64,000 nt of DNA, taken from positions 19,660 to 83,659 of the forward strand of contig JAJQBY010000136.1 of assembly GCA_021203045.1 (NCBI GenBank). The letters run 5' to 3'. The notes beneath the pieces were generated by a model. It was not told where the DNA came from, did no database searches, and worked only from the letters and a program-made list of their open reading frames with translations. The stretch's first letter is position 1, and every line of letters starts with the position of its first letter. The translations under genes were made by a program, and so were the position numbers. Source of the DNA: Oscillospiraceae bacterium. GTDB taxonomy: Bacteria; Bacillota; Clostridia; Oscillospirales; Oscillospiraceae. This document shows positions 1 through 8,742 of the stretch, in pieces.

Positions 1-38
1 TTTATCTCTCTTTCTAAAAAAGTCTTGTTTTGTTGTTG

Positions 39-1463
39 TCAGACCAGTTCCCCATACAGCGCCCATGTGGTGCTGCCGGTTATCCTGACATTCACGAACC
101 GGCCCACCAGGGACGGGTCGCCCTGGAGATGCACCAGGCGGCCGCCGTCGGTGCGGGAGGACAGGTTATAGGGCGCGGCGCCGGTCTCCCCGTCCACCAG
201 GACGCGGAAGGTCCGGCCCACATAGGCCGCATGCTTCTCCTCGGAGATGCGGTTGGCGACGGCCAGGAGCTGATCAAACCAGACCTGCTTTTCCTCCCGG
301 GAAACAGGATCCTCCATCTCCGCCGCCGGGGTACCGGCCCGGGGGGAATATATGAAGGTGAACATGGCGTCATACCGCACCTTCTCTATGACATCCAGCG
401 TCTGCTGAAAATCCACCTCCGTCTCGCCGGGAAAGCCCACGATGATATCTGTGGTCAGCACCAGGTCGGGCATATACTCCCTGGCCATAGCCGCCTTTTC
501 CAGATAGGTCGCCCGGTCATAATGGCGGTTCATGGCCTTCAGGATGCGGTCCGAGCCGCATTGGATGGGCAGATGGAGCTGGCGGGCGCATTTTTCGCTC
601 TCCGCCATAGCACGAAACAGCTTTTCCGTGGCGTCCTTCGGGTGACTGGTCATAAAGCGGAGGCGGAAGTCCCCCTCTATATCACTGATGGCCCGCAACA
701 GATCGGGAAAATCCATCTTATCCTCTCCCAGGCCCTTGCCGTAGCTGTTCACATTCTGGCCCAGGAGGGTGATATCCTTATACCCTGCGGCGGCAAGCTC
801 TCTGGCCTCCGCCAGGATATCCGCCGGATGGCGGCTCCGCTCCCGGCCCCGGACATAGGGGACGATGCAGTAGGTACAGAAATTGTCGCAGCCGTTCATG
901 ATGGAAAGCCATGCCTTCACCCGGCTGTCCCGCCGCCGGGGCAGCCCCTCGGCCACCACTCCGTCAGAGGGAGCGGCGGCGATAACCCGGCTCTTGTTTC
1001 CCCGCCGGCCGTGGCGTTCTATGGCCTGCCACAAAAGCTGAGGAAACTGCCACACCTCATGGGGGCCGAACACCAGATCTACCATGCGGAAGGAATCCCG
1101 CAGGCGGTTTTTCATCCGCTCCTGCTGGGCCATGCATCCGCCCACGCATACGATGAGCTCCGGGTTCTTCTCCCGGGCGTGGGCCAGGGAGCCTACGTTC
1201 CCCAGCACCCGCAGCTCTGCATGCTCTCGGACGGCGCAGGTGTTCACGGCGATCACGTCCGCCCGGGCGAGGTCCTCCGTGGGCAGATATCCGCACTGGG
1301 CGAGCCATCCCCGCAGAATCTCGCTGTCCGACTCGTTTTGCTGGCAGCCATAGGTGTCCACCATGGCGTAATGGGGACGGGAGGCTATGGCCTGCTTTAC
1401 CTTTTCGCAGTAAATGTCCTGCGCCTCCAGCTCCTGGGGTGTGATCTCCCGGCGTGTATACAT
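39..1463 (-). CDS. miaB: tRNA-2-methylthio-N6-dimethylallyladenosine synthase MiaB
   Basis: Radical-SAM methylthiotransferase that adds the 2-methylthio group to i6A37 of tRNAs reading UNN codons. The N-terminal UPF0004 domain has its three cluster cysteines in TYGCQQN, NTCAVRE and GGCMAQ. The radical-SAM CxxxCxxC follows in NGCDNFCTYCIVPYVRGRERSR, and a TRAM-like RNA-binding segment ends the protein (TFRVLVDGE). The 474-aa length is normal for the family. It diverges from mutL across a 134-bp spacer with overlapping promoters. It acts on the product of MiaA, encoded at 3.8 kb on the other strand. The start at MYTRRE follows a GGGAGG-type ribosome site. Confidence 0.97.
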   Translation of the reverse strand: MYTRREITPQELEAQDIYCEKVKQAIASRPHYAMVDTYGCQQNESDSEILRGWLAQCGYLPTEDLARADVIAVNTCAVREHAELRVLGNVGSLAHAREKNPELIVCVGGCMAQQERMKNRLRDSFRMVDLVFGPHEVWQFPQLLWQAIERHGRRGNKSRVIAAAPSDGVVAEGLPRRRDSRVKAWLSIMNGCDNFCTYCIVPYVRGRERSRHPADILAEARELAAAGYKDITLLGQNVNSYGKGLGEDKMDFPDLLRAISDIEGDFRLRFMTSHPKDATEKLFRAMAESEKCARQLHLPIQCGSDRILKAMNRHYDRATYLEKAAMAREYMPDLVLTTDIIVGFPGETEVDFQQTLDVIEKVRYDAMFTFIYSPRAGTPAAEMEDPVSREEKQVWFDQLLAVANRISEEKHAAYVGRTFRVLVDGETGAAPYNLSSRTDGGRLVHLQGDPSLVGRFVNVRITGSTTWALYGELV

Positions 1464-1508
1464 AAAACCCTCCCACGGTCCATCCGTTTTCTTAAATCAA
1501 GGCAGTAC

Positions 1509-1537
1509 TTTAATATATCATTTTTTTGTGGTATAAT
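1509..1537 (+). promoter_or_regulatory. Predicted sigma-A promoter for mutL
   Basis: A perfect -10 TATAAT (1532-1537) lies 17 bp after a weak -35 TTTAAT (1509-1514), about 60 bp before the mutL start. The -35 matches consensus at only three positions. Confidence 0.45.
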
Positions 1538-1540
1538 CAA
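1512..1540 (-). promoter_or_regulatory. Predicted sigma-A promoter for miaB
   Basis: Read on the minus strand, TTGATT (1535-1540) and TATATT (1512-1517) are separated by 17 bp. The element overlaps the mutL promoter on the opposite strand, so the two promoters would compete for polymerase. Confidence 0.55.
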
Positions 1541-1597
1541 GGACAGGAAAAGTTTTGGCCGGCGTACGGCCGGTTTTGTTCGGAGGAGAAGGCACAT

Positions 1598-3556
1598 ATG
1601 GCAGTTATCAACGTCCTGGCCCCCCATGTGGCCAACATGATCGCCGCAGGCGAGGTGGTGGAACGGCCCGGCAGCGTGGTGAAGGAGCTGATGGAAAACG
1701 CCGCTGACGCCGGCGCGCGGAATATCACCGTGGAGCTGCGGGGCGGCGGCGCCACCTTCCTCCGGGTAACGGACGACGGCTGCGGTATGGCTCCCGAGGA
1801 TGCGGGCAACTGCTTTCTCCGCCACGCCACCTCCAAGCTCCGGGACGAGCACGGCCCGGAGGCCATCAGCACCATGGGCTTCCGGGGCGAGGCGCTGGCG
1901 GCCATCGCCGCCATCAGCCATGTGGAGCTGCTGACCCGCCGGGAGGAGGACGAGGCCGGAACGATGGTCACCCTCTCCGGCGGAGAGATTCAGGATATGG
2001 GCCCTGCCGGCTGCCCAAAGGGCAGCGTTTTCACCGTAAAGGACCTGTTTTACAACACCCCCGCCCGGCTGAAATTCATGAAGTCCGACCGGGCAGAGGG
2101 GGCCTGGTGCGTCCAGACCGCCCTGCGGGTGGCCCTGGGCCGGCCGGACATATCCGTCCGATGCATCCGGGACGGGCGGGAGGAATTTTTCACCCCGGGA
2201 GACGGAAAGCCGGATTCCGCCGTATATGCCCTGCTGGGCCGGGACGCGGCCCTTTCCATGCTGCCGGTGCAGGGCGAGAACGAGGGCGTATCCGTGACCG
2301 GGTTCGTGGGCTCCCCCTCTGCAGGCCGGGGCAACCGGGCCATGCAGTTTTTCTTCGTAAACGGCCGGGGCATCCGCTCCCAGAGCCTTCAGGCGGCGGT
2401 GGAGCAGGCGTATAAAAACACCCTGCTGGTGGGCCGTTTCCCAAGCTGTGTTCTTTATATCTCCATGAGTCCCGGAGCGGTGGATGTGAACGTCCATCCC
2501 ACGAAAACCGAGGTGAAATTCTCCTCGGAAAAGCGGGTGTTCGACGCGGTATACTACAGCGCTCTGAACGCCCTCCAGGGCCGGGAGGACAGGGTAGAGC
2601 TGCATCTTTCCCGGGGAACGGAGAAGCGCCTTCAGCCCGCCGTCCCCGCTTCCGGACAGGAGCCGGCGCATACGGCCGCTCCGAAGGCAGCCCCGGCGGA
2701 GCCTGCGAAAGGGTCCGCCGCCCCTTCCGCCGCTCCCCCAGAACAGATGACCATAGAGCTGCACAGCCCGTCCTATGCTTACGGCCGGGGCATGACCGCA
2801 GTCGTCCCGCCCCGGCGGCCCCTCCGGGAGGAGAGCGCCCCCCGACAGGAGCGGCAGGGACAGCCGACACAGCCGGACCCGCCCCGTCCCGCGCCCCGCG
2901 CTCCGGCGGCCTGGGAGCCGAAGGAGCCTGCGGCGGACAGGCGCGAGACCGTCCCCCCGCAGGAGCCGGTGCGGGTAGCGGGAGAGGTGCTGCGCACCTA
3001 TATCATTGCGGAGCAGGGGGACCGGGTGCTGCTCATCGACAAGCACGCCGCCCATGAGCGGCTGGTGTTCGACGCTCTGAAGGCCAGGGGCCGGGAGATA
3101 TTGTCCCAGGGGCTGATCGTGCCGCAGACCTGGCGGCCCGCCCGGGAGGACCGGGAGGCGCTGGAGGAAAACGCCGCCCTTCTCCGGGAGCTGGGCTTCG
3201 ATCTGGAGCCGTATGGGGAGGAGGACATGATCCTCCGCGCCGTGCCGGAGGCTCTGGACCCGGTCCAGGCCATCCCCGCCCTGGAGGAGATATGCGAAAA
3301 GCTGAAGACCGGCAGCCGGGATCTGGCCCGGGACGGGATATTGCAGACCATCTCCTGCAAGGCGGCCATCAAGGCCGGATGGGACACGGACCCCATGGAG
3401 CTGCAGGTCCTGGCGGATAAGGTGGCCTCCGGCCAGATAAAATACTGCCCCCACGGCCGTCCGGTGGCCATGACTCTGACAAAGCGGGAGCTGGACAAGC
3501 AATTCTCCCGCCCCGCATTGTATAACAGCAAAAAATCTGGAGGATTTATCACATGA
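1598..3556 (+). CDS. mutL: DNA mismatch repair protein MutL
   Basis: Mismatch-repair ATPase and nicking endonuclease linking MutS recognition to strand removal. The N-terminal GHKL ATPase shows ENAADAGA, DDGCGM and GFRGEAL. A Pro/Ala-rich linker spans roughly residues 350-480. The C-terminal dimerisation domain keeps the endonuclease motifs DKHAAHERLVFD, SCKAAIKAG and CPHGRP; the usual QHA is KHA and the last acidic residue is Asp instead of Glu. The ATG at 1598 was chosen over the upstream ORF start because GGAGGAG precedes it and the protein then begins MAVINVLAPHVANMIAAGEV as in the family. The product is 652 aa. Its stop overlaps the next start (ATGA). Confidence 0.97.
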   Translation: MAVINVLAPHVANMIAAGEVVERPGSVVKELMENAADAGARNITVELRGGGATFLRVTDDGCGMAPEDAGNCFLRHATSKLRDEHGPEAISTMGFRGEALAAIAAISHVELLTRREEDEAGTMVTLSGGEIQDMGPAGCPKGSVFTVKDLFYNTPARLKFMKSDRAEGAWCVQTALRVALGRPDISVRCIRDGREEFFTPGDGKPDSAVYALLGRDAALSMLPVQGENEGVSVTGFVGSPSAGRGNRAMQFFFVNGRGIRSQSLQAAVEQAYKNTLLVGRFPSCVLYISMSPGAVDVNVHPTKTEVKFSSEKRVFDAVYYSALNALQGREDRVELHLSRGTEKRLQPAVPASGQEPAHTAAPKAAPAEPAKGSAAPSAAPPEQMTIELHSPSYAYGRGMTAVVPPRRPLREESAPRQERQGQPTQPDPPRPAPRAPAAWEPKEPAADRRETVPPQEPVRVAGEVLRTYIIAEQGDRVLLIDKHAAHERLVFDALKARGREILSQGLIVPQTWRPAREDREALEENAALLRELGFDLEPYGEEDMILRAVPEALDPVQAIPALEEICEKLKTGSRDLARDGILQTISCKAAIKAGWDTDPMELQVLADKVASGQIKYCPHGRPVAMTLTKRELDKQFSRPALYNSKKSGGFIT

Positions 3557-3789
3557 AAATAGAATTCAGCGACGAGCAGCTGACGCTTCTGAAGGAAGTG
3601 GTGGAGGAATATGCGGAGATCTGCTATCACGAGATGTTCGACTATAAGCGGGTAGCCGTGGATGCGGAGGAGGCCTTCGTGAAGGAGGAATATAACGCCC
3701 TGGCCGAGCAGGAGGAGGAGCGGTTCCGTCAGGTGAAGGCCCTGTCGGAATATATCGTGAAATACGAGGACCTGATGGGCCATGCCTGA
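3553..3789 (+). CDS. Small acidic helical protein of unknown function
   Basis: A 78-aa protein that I do not recognise. It is rich in Glu, Lys and Tyr and looks wholly alpha-helical, with no membrane segment or signal peptide. It overlaps mutL by 4 bp (ATGA) and miaA by 8 bp, so it is translationally coupled inside the mutL-miaA operon. That tight packing and the absence of stops support a real gene. A role in mismatch repair or tRNA modification cannot be inferred from the sequence. Confidence 0.8.
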   Translation: MKIEFSDEQLTLLKEVVEEYAEICYHEMFDYKRVAVDAEEAFVKEEYNALAEQEEERFRQVKALSEYIVKYEDLMGHA

Positions 3790-4717
3790 CCTTCTGGTGA
3801 TCACCGGCCCCACCGCCACGGGAAAGACCGCCCTGGGCGTAGCGCTGGCCCAGGCCATGGGCGGAGAGGTGGTATCCGCCGACTCCATGCAGATATATCG
3901 GGGCATGGACATCGGCACCGCCAAGCCCACCATGGAGGAGCGGCAGGGCGTGCCTCACTGGATGCTGGATGTGGCCGACCCCTGGGAGCGGTTTTCCGCC
4001 GCCCGGTACAGCGATATGGCCGCCGCCTGCGTGGAGGATATCCGGAGCCGGGGGCGGCTGCCCATCGTGGTGGGCGGCACCGGGCTTTATATCGACGGAC
4101 TGCTCCGGGGAACGGATTACGCCGCTGCGCCGGAGGACATGGCCCTTCGCCACGAGCTGGAGGGGGAATATGACCGGCTGGGCGGCGACGCCTTTCGGGA
4201 GAAGCTGGCCGCCGTGGACCCGGAGTGGGCGGCAAAGCTGTATCCCAGGGACAAAAAGCGCCTTGTCCGGGCCTATGAGATATACGCCCTGACGGGCCGG
4301 ACCATCACGGAGCATGACCGTCTGTCCCGGCAGGCCCCGCCCCGCTATACGGCGGCGGTGATAGCGCTGGATTACGCCGAACGGGACGACCTGTACCGCC
4401 GGATCGACAGCCGGGCGGCCCAGATGTTCCGGGACGGTCTGGCAGAGGAGGTGCGCGGCCTCCTCCGGGCGGGACTGGACGCGGGCGCCACCGCCATGCA
4501 GGCCATCGGCTATAAGGAGACGGCGGAATATATCGCCGGGCGGGTCACCCTGGAGCAGGCCGCCGCCACCGTGAGCCTCCGCTCCCGCCAATATGCCAAG
4601 CGGCAGCTCACCTGGCTCCGGAGCCGGGAGGGGATACACTGGCTCCGTTGGAAAAAAGAGCCGGATATTCAACAGGCCCGACAAATTTCGACGGAAATCT
4701 GGGCTGCGGAGCCGTAA
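3782..4717 (+). CDS. miaA: tRNA dimethylallyltransferase MiaA
   Basis: Transfers the dimethylallyl group to N6 of A37 in tRNAs reading UNN codons, the step before MiaB. The P-loop GPTATGKT is at residues 8-15, followed by the substrate-binding DSMQIYRGMDIGTAKPT, the VGGTGLYIDGLL motif and the C-terminal QAIGYKE segment. The 311-aa length is typical. It lies between the small ORF and hfq; the miaA-hfq order is conserved widely. No terminator is evident before hfq, which also seems to have its own promoter. Confidence 0.97.
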   Translation: MPDLLVITGPTATGKTALGVALAQAMGGEVVSADSMQIYRGMDIGTAKPTMEERQGVPHWMLDVADPWERFSAARYSDMAAACVEDIRSRGRLPIVVGGTGLYIDGLLRGTDYAAAPEDMALRHELEGEYDRLGGDAFREKLAAVDPEWAAKLYPRDKKRLVRAYEIYALTGRTITEHDRLSRQAPPRYTAAVIALDYAERDDLYRRIDSRAAQMFRDGLAEEVRGLLRAGLDAGATAMQAIGYKETAEYIAGRVTLEQAAATVSLRSRQYAKRQLTWLRSREGIHWLRWKKEPDIQQARQISTEIWAAEP

Positions 4718-4755
4718 AATAGACTCTGTACAATGAATTTGTGCAAAATAACTAT

Positions 4756-4783
4756 TTTACGGGGTGACGGACTATGATACAAT
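4756..4783 (+). promoter_or_regulatory. Possible promoter for hfq
   Basis: TTTACG (4756-4761) and TACAAT (4778-4783) are spaced by 16 bp, about 45 bp before hfq. The -10 is good and the -35 moderate. Confidence 0.4.
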
Positions 4784-4828
4784 ATTATTTAAATTTCTGT
4801 CCGCGCCGCCCCGGAAGGGAAGGCAAAG

Positions 4829-5059
4829 ATGCAGAAATCACAGAATCTTCAGGACAGTTTTTTGAACCAGGCCCGTCGGGAACGGGTGCTCGTTACCGTG
4901 TTTCTTATGAACGGTTTCCAGCTCCGGGGCGTCATACGGGGGTTTGACTCCTTCGTGGTGATGGTGGACTCCGACGGCAAGCAGCAGATGATCTACAAAC
5001 ACGCCATATCTACGGTGGCACCCGCCCGTACACTGGCGCTGACGGAGGAAACGAACTGA
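4829..5059 (+). CDS. hfq: RNA chaperone Hfq
   Basis: Sm-like hexameric RNA chaperone that pairs small RNAs with mRNAs. The start [18 protein letters not shown] carries the distal/proximal-face residues. The Sm1 region is [25 protein letters not shown], and the Sm2 signature is [12 protein letters not shown]. At 76 aa it is the short Firmicutes form without a long disordered tail. GGAAGGGAAGG lies upstream of the ATG. It directly precedes the HlyD-like gene with a single base between stop and TTG start. Confidence 0.97.
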   Translation: MQKSQNLQDSFLNQARRERVLVTVFLMNGFQLRGVIRGFDSFVVMVDSDGKQQMIYKHAISTVAPARTLALTEETN

Positions 5060-5060
5060 T

Positions 5061-6557
5061 TTGAAACGTTCCGATGCCCTGTTAAAGGTGATATCCTTTG
5101 TGATGTTTCTGGCCATGGCCGCCTATCTGGCCGTATACCTCGTCCAGCGGACGACGGATTCGGTGCAGACGGCCCTGGTGGTCACTGCCACCATGAGCGA
5201 TTCCACCTCCATGAGCGGCCTTGTCGTCCGGGAGGAGCTGGTGCTCACGAGCTCTGAGGACTACATAGACATCACCGTATCCGATGGAGAAAAGGTCGGC
5301 GCCGGCCAGACCGTCGCCGTGGCATACAGCTCGGAGGCGGCCCTGGAGCGGGCCACCCAGCTTCATGTCCTGAACCAGGAGATCGAGGAGGTATCCGCCG
5401 CGCTGGACAGCACAGAGGATGTCACCCTGACAGGGGATCAGACCATATATGACGCCATCATCGATCTGTCCTATACCATGCAGATCGGGGACCTGACCGA
5501 TATGGAGAGCCAGGAGAGCGCGCTGGCCAGCCTAATATTCCGCACGGAGAGCGAGGACGCCACGGAGGAATATCTGACCGAGCTGCAAAAGGAATACTAC
5601 GAGCTGGAGCAGACCAGCGCCGGAGACTCCAGGGAGATCACCGTGGGACAAGCCGGCGTCTTTTCCACCCTGGTAGACGGCTATGAGGGGGTCAGCCCGG
5701 AGTATATCCAGTCCCTGACGCCCAGCGATCTGCGTTCCCTGATCTCCGCCGAGCGGACGGTCAGCAGCGAGGCCTTCGGCAAGCTGGTCATATCCTATGA
5801 CTGGTACTACGCCGCCGTCCTTCCCGAGGAGGACGGCGCCGAGCTGGAGGAAGGGGACACCGTAAGCCTCTCCTTCGGCCGGTATTACAGCGGCAATCTG
5901 GAGGCAACGGTGGAATATCTCAGCGAGGCAGAGGACGGAGAGCGTGTCGTTTTGTTTTCCTCGAACCGGGGACTGACAGATCTGCTGGCAGTGCGGGCCG
6001 TCTCCGCAGAGCTGGTCTATCAGGAATACACCGGCCTGCGCGTCCCCACGAAGGCCCTTTACCGCTATTATGTAGGCTATCTCTCCGATGAGGACGGCCA
6101 GAAGCTAACAGAGGGCGAGACCGTTACCCTGACCCTTGGGGGCGTGGAATATGAGGCCTTCGTCTCGGAGATCGGCTCCGCCAACGCCTACGGCGAGCTG
6201 GCGGATGGGGTAGAATCCGGCAGCGAGGAGGACACCCGCCCCAAACGGCGGCAGGTGGTGTTCTGCTGGGCCTGGGCGGATGAGGACGCACCGGATTTCT
6301 CCTCCGGCGGCGGCACCGTCACGACGGCGGACGGGTCGGAGACCTTGGCGGTCACCAATTACTATGACTACGATGAGGAGACCGACCGGATGTGCGTATT
6401 CACCATGACCGGCCTCCAGGCGGAGCGGAAAAAGGTCTCCCTTATCTTCGCGGGAGAGGAATACTGCCTCGTCTCCTCGGACGGCACAGACGCCCTGCGG
6501 GAGGGCAACGAGGTGATCGTCCAGGCTACAGAGCTACACAATGGAAAGGTATTCTGA
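5061..6557 (+). CDS. HlyD-like single-pass membrane protein
   Basis: A 498-aa protein with a short cytoplasmic N-terminus, one transmembrane helix at about residues 9-28 and a large extracytoplasmic part. The stretch VSDGEKVGAGQTVAVAY resembles a lipoyl-type hairpin half of HlyD/membrane-fusion proteins. A helical region (residues ~95-190) and beta-barrel-like segments follow. No transporter partner is adjacent. The TTG start at 5061 follows the hfq stop by one base, with GGAGG 12 bases upstream; no in-frame ATG is available near it. It sits in the hfq-yggS-sepF-divIVA run, so a cell-envelope role is plausible but is inference. Confidence 0.75.
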   Translation: MKRSDALLKVISFVMFLAMAAYLAVYLVQRTTDSVQTALVVTATMSDSTSMSGLVVREELVLTSSEDYIDITVSDGEKVGAGQTVAVAYSSEAALERATQLHVLNQEIEEVSAALDSTEDVTLTGDQTIYDAIIDLSYTMQIGDLTDMESQESALASLIFRTESEDATEEYLTELQKEYYELEQTSAGDSREITVGQAGVFSTLVDGYEGVSPEYIQSLTPSDLRSLISAERTVSSEAFGKLVISYDWYYAAVLPEEDGAELEEGDTVSLSFGRYYSGNLEATVEYLSEAEDGERVVLFSSNRGLTDLLAVRAVSAELVYQEYTGLRVPTKALYRYYVGYLSDEDGQKLTEGETVTLTLGGVEYEAFVSEIGSANAYGELADGVESGSEEDTRPKRRQVVFCWAWADEDAPDFSSGGGTVTTADGSETLAVTNYYDYDEETDRMCVFTMTGLQAERKKVSLIFAGEEYCLVSSDGTDALREGNEVIVQATELHNGKVF

Positions 6558-6571
6558 GAAAGAGCGCATAT

Positions 6572-7258
6572 ATGACTGACATGGCCATCGAGCAGCGGAT
6601 CGCCGTTGTGAAGGAAAACATAGACCGGGCCGGCGGGACCGGACGGGTCACGCTGGTAGGCGTGGCCAAAACGAAGCCGGCAGAGCTGGTCCGCCGGGCC
6701 ATTGCCGGCGGGCTGGACACCATCGGGGAGAATTACGTCCAGGAGATACGGGACAAGGGCGCGGCCGGGGCCTATGAGGGCGCGGCGGTGCACATGATAG
6801 GCCATCTCCAGACCAACAAGGTCAAATATGTGGCCGGGAAGGTGGCGCTCATCCAGTCTGTGGACTCTCCCGCCCTGCTGGAGGCCATTTCCCGCCGGGC
6901 GGCGGGCCTGGGCACGGTCCAGGATGTGCTGATCGAGGTAAACATCGGCGGCGAGGCAGGCAAATCAGGCATCGCGCCGGAGGCGCTGGAAGCGCTTTTC
7001 CAATCTGCGGCGAATTTGAGCAGCGTGCGCATCCGGGGGCTGATGGCCATTCCCCCGGCAGAAAATACCAGGGCTTATTTTGCGCCCATGTATCACCTTT
7101 TTGTTGACAATAGCGCAAAAAAATACGATAATGTTACTATGGAGTTTTTATCCATGGGTATGTCGGACGACTATGAGGACGCGGTCAAAGAGGGCGCGAA
7201 TATGGTTCGCGTCGGCTCGTTCATATTTGGTGCCCGGGATTATGGAGCTGCCCGTTAA
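6572..7258 (+). CDS. YggS-family pyridoxal phosphate homeostasis protein
   Basis: PLP-binding TIM-barrel protein (YggS/YlmE/PROSC family) that controls free PLP and amino/keto-acid balance. The lysine for PLP is in GVAKTKP. GENYVQE, IGHLQTNK, GLMAIPP and LSMGMSDDYEDAVKEGANMVRVGS are the family motifs around the cofactor. The product is 228 aa from the ATG at 6572; a second in-frame ATG at 6581 is possible. The tracked ORF is longer, but its extra N-terminus runs inside the preceding gene. As in other Firmicutes it directly precedes sepF. Confidence 0.95.
   Translation: MTDMAIEQRIAVVKENIDRAGGTGRVTLVGVAKTKPAELVRRAIAGGLDTIGENYVQEIRDKGAAGAYEGAAVHMIGHLQTNKVKYVAGKVALIQSVDSPALLEAISRRAAGLGTVQDVLIEVNIGGEAGKSGIAPEALEALFQSAANLSSVRIRGLMAIPPAENTRAYFAPMYHLFVDNSAKKYDNVTMEFLSMGMSDDYEDAVKEGANMVRVGSFIFGARDYGAAR
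7104..7132 (+). promoter_or_regulatory. Promoter inside yggS, reading into sepF
   Basis: TTGACA (7104-7109), a 17-bp spacer and GATAAT (7127-7132) form a near-consensus sigma-A promoter within the 3' part of the yggS coding sequence. It would supply sepF-divIVA transcription independently of the upstream genes. Confidence 0.6.
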
Positions 7259-7295
7259 GCGGGACGCTGGTAAAATATAAAGCAGGAGGCAGAGC

Positions 7296-7793
7296 ATGGG
7301 GCTTTTAGATGATTTGAAAAAACTGACACGGCCTTACGACGAGGAGGAGGATTTCTTCGACGACGATGAGATGGAAGACGATCCGGAGCCTACCGTCGTT
7401 GCGCCCAGGGCGGAGCGCCAGGAGCGGCGCAACCCCTTCGCCGATACCGGTTCCTCCGTGGTTGAGGAGCGGGCCGTGCCGAAAAAGGACAACAAGGTGG
7501 TAAACATCCACACCACCACCGCCGTGCAGGTGGTGCTGGCAAAGCCGGAGCGGTTCGAGCAGGCTGCGGAGATAGCAGATCACCTGCGGGAAAAGCGCAC
7601 TGTGGTGATAAATCTGGAGACCACCAACAAGGACGTAGCCCGGCGGCTGGTGGATTTCCTGTCCGGCGTGGCCTACGCAAACGACGGCAAGATCAAGAAG
7701 GTCGCCATCAACACCTACATAATCACCCCCTACAATGTGGACATCATAGGGGATCTGATCGACGAGCTGGAAAATAACGGCGTATACATTTAA
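7296..7793 (+). CDS. sepF: Cell division protein SepF
   Basis: FtsZ-ring assembly factor that bundles FtsZ filaments and tethers them to the membrane. The N-terminal amphipathic helix MGLLDDLKKLT is the membrane anchor. An acidic disordered linker follows (EEEDFFDDDEMEDD), then the globular SepF domain with PERFEQAAEIADHLREKRTV and RRLVDFLSGVAYANDGKI. The 165-aa length is typical. GCAGGAGG precedes the ATG. The gene is placed between yggS and divIVA as in Bacillus and Clostridia. Confidence 0.96.
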   Translation: MGLLDDLKKLTRPYDEEEDFFDDDEMEDDPEPTVVAPRAERQERRNPFADTGSSVVEERAVPKKDNKVVNIHTTTAVQVVLAKPERFEQAAEIADHLREKRTVVINLETTNKDVARRLVDFLSGVAYANDGKIKKVAINTYIITPYNVDIIGDLIDELENNGVYI

Positions 7794-7882
7794 CCCTTGT
7801 TGTAAGCGCCGAAATAGCATTATAAATACAGATATATGCGCCGCCTATGGCGGGCCGCAGAGAAAGGAAAGGGTCACAAGAT

Positions 7883-8593
7883 ATGGTCACAGCACAGGAT
7901 ATACAGGAAAAAACATTCGAAAAAGCCAAAAAAACCGATGGCTACAACATGGATCAGGTGGATGAATTCCTGGATGAGCTGGCGGCTGCCTTCACATCCC
8001 TTGCCAAGGAGAACGCATCCCTGAAGGGCAGGCTCCGGGTGATGGTGGAGAAGGTGGAGGAATACCGCCAGACCGAGGACTCCATGCGCCTGGCCCTTCT
8101 CTCCGCTCAGAAGCTCTCCGCCCAGATCGAATCGGAGGCCAAGGAGCGGGCGGACACCATGCTGGCAGAGGCCAAGGACACCGCCGACCGCATGACCCGT
8201 CAGGCTGCCGACAGCGTCGCCAACGAGCAGGCCAAGCTGGAGGAGGCCAAGAAGGCCACGGATAAATTCTTTGAGCATATGCGCGTCGTCTGCGAGAAGC
8301 AGCTCGCCTTTTATGAAAAGCTGTCCACCATGCAGCTGGTAGGCGGCGATCAGGAGCCGGAAGCCAAGGAGCAGCCGAAGACCGCCAAGGACAAGGCTGT
8401 GGACGACACTGTCCGCAGCATAGAGGCCTCCGCCGTGACGGCAGCGCTGGAGGAACCGGACACCCTCACCGTGGATACCGACCTTCCCGAGGAGGAGGAG
8501 GAGCCCACCCGCCTGTATCCTATGGACGCTCAGCAGAAGAAGAAAAAGCGCAGCTCCTTCGATGATTTCAGCTTTGACGACGAGGACATCTGA
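7883..8593 (+). CDS. divIVA: DivIVA-domain cell division protein
   Basis: Coiled-coil protein that senses negative membrane curvature at poles and septa. The N-terminal DivIVA domain shows TAQDIQEKTFEKAKKTDGYNMDQVDEFLDEL, and a long Glu/Lys/Ala-rich coiled coil runs over residues ~40-150. An acidic C-terminus follows (EEEEEPTR, then FDDFSFDDEDI). The start is placed at ATG 7883 (MVTAQDI) because AAAGGA precedes it and homologues begin there; the ORF track adds 12 residues. The product is 236 aa. It follows sepF by about 90 bp. Confidence 0.93.
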   Translation: MVTAQDIQEKTFEKAKKTDGYNMDQVDEFLDELAAAFTSLAKENASLKGRLRVMVEKVEEYRQTEDSMRLALLSAQKLSAQIESEAKERADTMLAEAKDTADRMTRQAADSVANEQAKLEEAKKATDKFFEHMRVVCEKQLAFYEKLSTMQLVGGDQEPEAKEQPKTAKDKAVDDTVRSIEASAVTAALEEPDTLTVDTDLPEEEEEPTRLYPMDAQQKKKKRSSFDDFSFDDEDI

Positions 8594-8619
8594 TATAAGG
8601 CTATCATGCTGACCCCCAT

Positions 8620-8641
8620 GGGCGGAGCGATCGCTCCGCCC
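8620..8641. repeat. Perfect 22-bp palindrome between divIVA and ileS
   Basis: The arm GGGCGGAGC and its complement flank a central GATC, giving a perfect inverted repeat. No T-run follows, so it is not a classical terminator. It contains the octamer GCGATCGC. It could be a hairpin in the ileS leader or a protein site. The T-box consensus expected upstream of many Firmicutes ileS genes is absent here. Confidence 0.6.
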
Positions 8642-8742
8642 TTGCGGACTATTACCGGAGGAATTTTGCGAAACCTTTAACACCAAGCAGCATATCAAAT
8701 TTCTATTACTTATTAATTATACAACCGTTGGAGAGAAATACT

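Noticed and set aside
1397-3502. 701-aa minus-strand ORF opposite mutL
   Set aside because: Shadow of mutL that would also overlap the miaB start; no motifs.
8594-8742. T-box riboswitch upstream of ileS
   Set aside because: The spacer is only about 150 bp, and the T-box core sequence and a terminator/antiterminator pair are absent. Only a 22-bp palindrome is present.
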